A stretch of DNA of 64,000 bases from Microbacterium sp. SORGH_AS_0969 (GTDB lineage Bacteria > Actinomycetota > Actinomycetes > Actinomycetales > Microbacteriaceae). This document shows, piece by piece, positions 63,561 through 64,000 of the stretch; position 1 is the stretch's first letter, and the number at the start of each line of letters is the position of its first letter. A program made the translations under genes and the position numbers. The notes beneath the pieces were generated by a model. That model worked only from the letters and a program-made list of their open reading frames with translations. It did no database searches and had not been told where the DNA came from. The stretch covers positions 1,984,001-2,048,000 of the forward strand of contig NZ_JAUTAG010000001.1 of the NCBI RefSeq assembly GCF_030818255.1, read 5' to 3'.

Positions 63561-63841
63561 AGGTCCCTGAGCCCGCGCGAGGTCCCTGAGCTTGTCGAAG
63601 GGACCGGTGGCTTCGACGAGCTCAGCCACCTCGGCAGCACCGTCACAGCCGCCCGCGCGAGGTCCCTGAGCCCGCGCGAGGTCCCTGAGCCTGTCGAAGG
63701 GACCGGTGGCTTCGACGAGCTCAGCCACCTCGGCCGCACCGTCACAGCCGCCCACGCGAGGTCCCTGAGCCCGCGCGAGGTCCCTGAGCCTGTCGAAGGG
63801 ACCGGTGGCTTCGACGAGCTCAGCCACCTCGGCAGCACCGA
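63561..63841. repeat. 99-bp tandem repeat with dispersed-repeat core
   Basis: Three units begin at 63561, 63660 and 63759 (the last partial). Each holds GTCCCTGAGC[CT]TGTCGAAGG and TTCGACGAGCTCAGCCACC, variants of the arrays at 9.4 and 30.1 kb. Because 99 is a multiple of three, open antisense frames cross it but encode only a 33-residue repeat. It fills most of 63552-63948; no gene. Confidence 0.9.
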
Positions 63842-63948
63842 CGCCGGCCGTCGTCGCCCCGGACGCCCGTGGGTCCGCGCCGGCATGACGACCCACCCCA
63901 CCCCGCCGGAAAGCCGCCATCGCCCCGCGGCTCCGGTACCGTCGTCAT

Positions 63949-64000
63949 GTGGCTATCGCAAGCAATAAGGATGACGAGGTCGATCTCCTCATCGACGCGT
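63949..64000 (+). CDS. Start of a gene cut by the window edge (possibly MarR-type regulator)
   Basis: GTG opens a frame reading VAIASNKDDEVDLLIDA up to the window end. TACCGT lies 6 nt upstream, the leaderless layout seen elsewhere. The acidic DEVDLLIDAW-like start is common in actinobacterial MarR regulators, but 17 residues are too few to be sure. Confidence 0.45.
   Translation, partial: MAIASNKDDEVDLLIDA

Noticed and set aside
63561..63841. CRISPR-like repeat array
   Set aside because: Units are contiguous 99-bp copies without unique spacers, and no cas genes are present.
62340..63920. Leftward 526-codon open frame over glycerate kinase and the 99-bp repeat
   Set aside because: Its first third is just the 33-residue repeat from the tandem DNA and the rest is antisense to a well-defined kinase.

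Overview
The window reads as a chromosome segment of a high-GC actinobacterium, most likely Microbacteriaceae and probably Microbacterium-like. The reasons are strong GC bias, many ATGA/GTGA stop-start overlaps, several apparently leaderless genes, Streptomyces-type xylose isomerase, LacI-controlled sugar operons throughout, and a marked excess of the heptamer GGATGCC/GGCATCC. I saw no rRNA, tRNA, CRISPR array, transposase or phage gene.

Left part (1-14.3 kb): a large sugar or polyol catabolic locus. A leftward operon (class I DhnA-type aldolase, Gfo/Idh/MocA dehydrogenase, LacI regulator cut by the window edge) faces a DUF4432 epimerase-like gene and a long rightward operon (ManA-like isomerase, FGGY kinase, ABC importer, class II aldolase, PfkB kinase, FAD/Fe-S lactate- or glycolate-type dehydrogenase). 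Three near-identical operators GACAACGTTGTC, two of them overlapping TTGACA promoters, tie the two arms together. The importer permease carries a +1 frameshift.

14.3-23.5 kb: a class III nucleotide cyclase fused to a large ATPase/TPR regulator lies divergent to an MFS transporter that ends in a cyclic-nucleotide-binding domain, an apparent cAMP signalling pair. Next comes a small unit of nitrilase-family hydrolase, GntR regulator, MHS-type MFS transporter and DUF2848 protein, joined by a shared GTATAC-N5-GTATRC operator.

23.5-35 kb: a second polyol/ketose locus: a P-loop kinase/HAD phosphatase fusion, a second FGGY kinase, a LacD-type aldolase, a LacI regulator, a mannitol dehydrogenase family enzyme, a second intact ABC importer with an FrcK-like kinase, and an SDR. 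Three copies of a second operator, GTCACCGGTGTC, mark this regulon. Its ABC cassette is a near-identical inverted copy of the one at 6.5-9.5 kb, including terminator and downstream repeats.

35-48.9 kb: glutathione peroxidase, an alpha/beta hydrolase, a VapBC-like toxin-antitoxin pair, xylAB, a LacI regulator with a perfect 16-bp operator in front of araDBA, a small membrane protein and a dGTPase. 49-56.8 kb: two small overlapping genes of unknown function, then a GH3 glycosidase with its own ABC importer and LacI regulator. 56.8-62.2 kb: a CitA/CitB-type two-component system divergent to a tctCBA tripartite tricarboxylate transporter. 62.4-64 kb: glycerate kinase, a 99-bp tandem repeat and the start of one more gene.

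The genes fit a plant-litter lifestyle: extracellular oligosaccharides, xylose, arabinose, polyols and organic acids are imported and fed into central metabolism under several separate regulators. Intergenic DNA holds at least two dispersed repeat families and several small tandem repeats.
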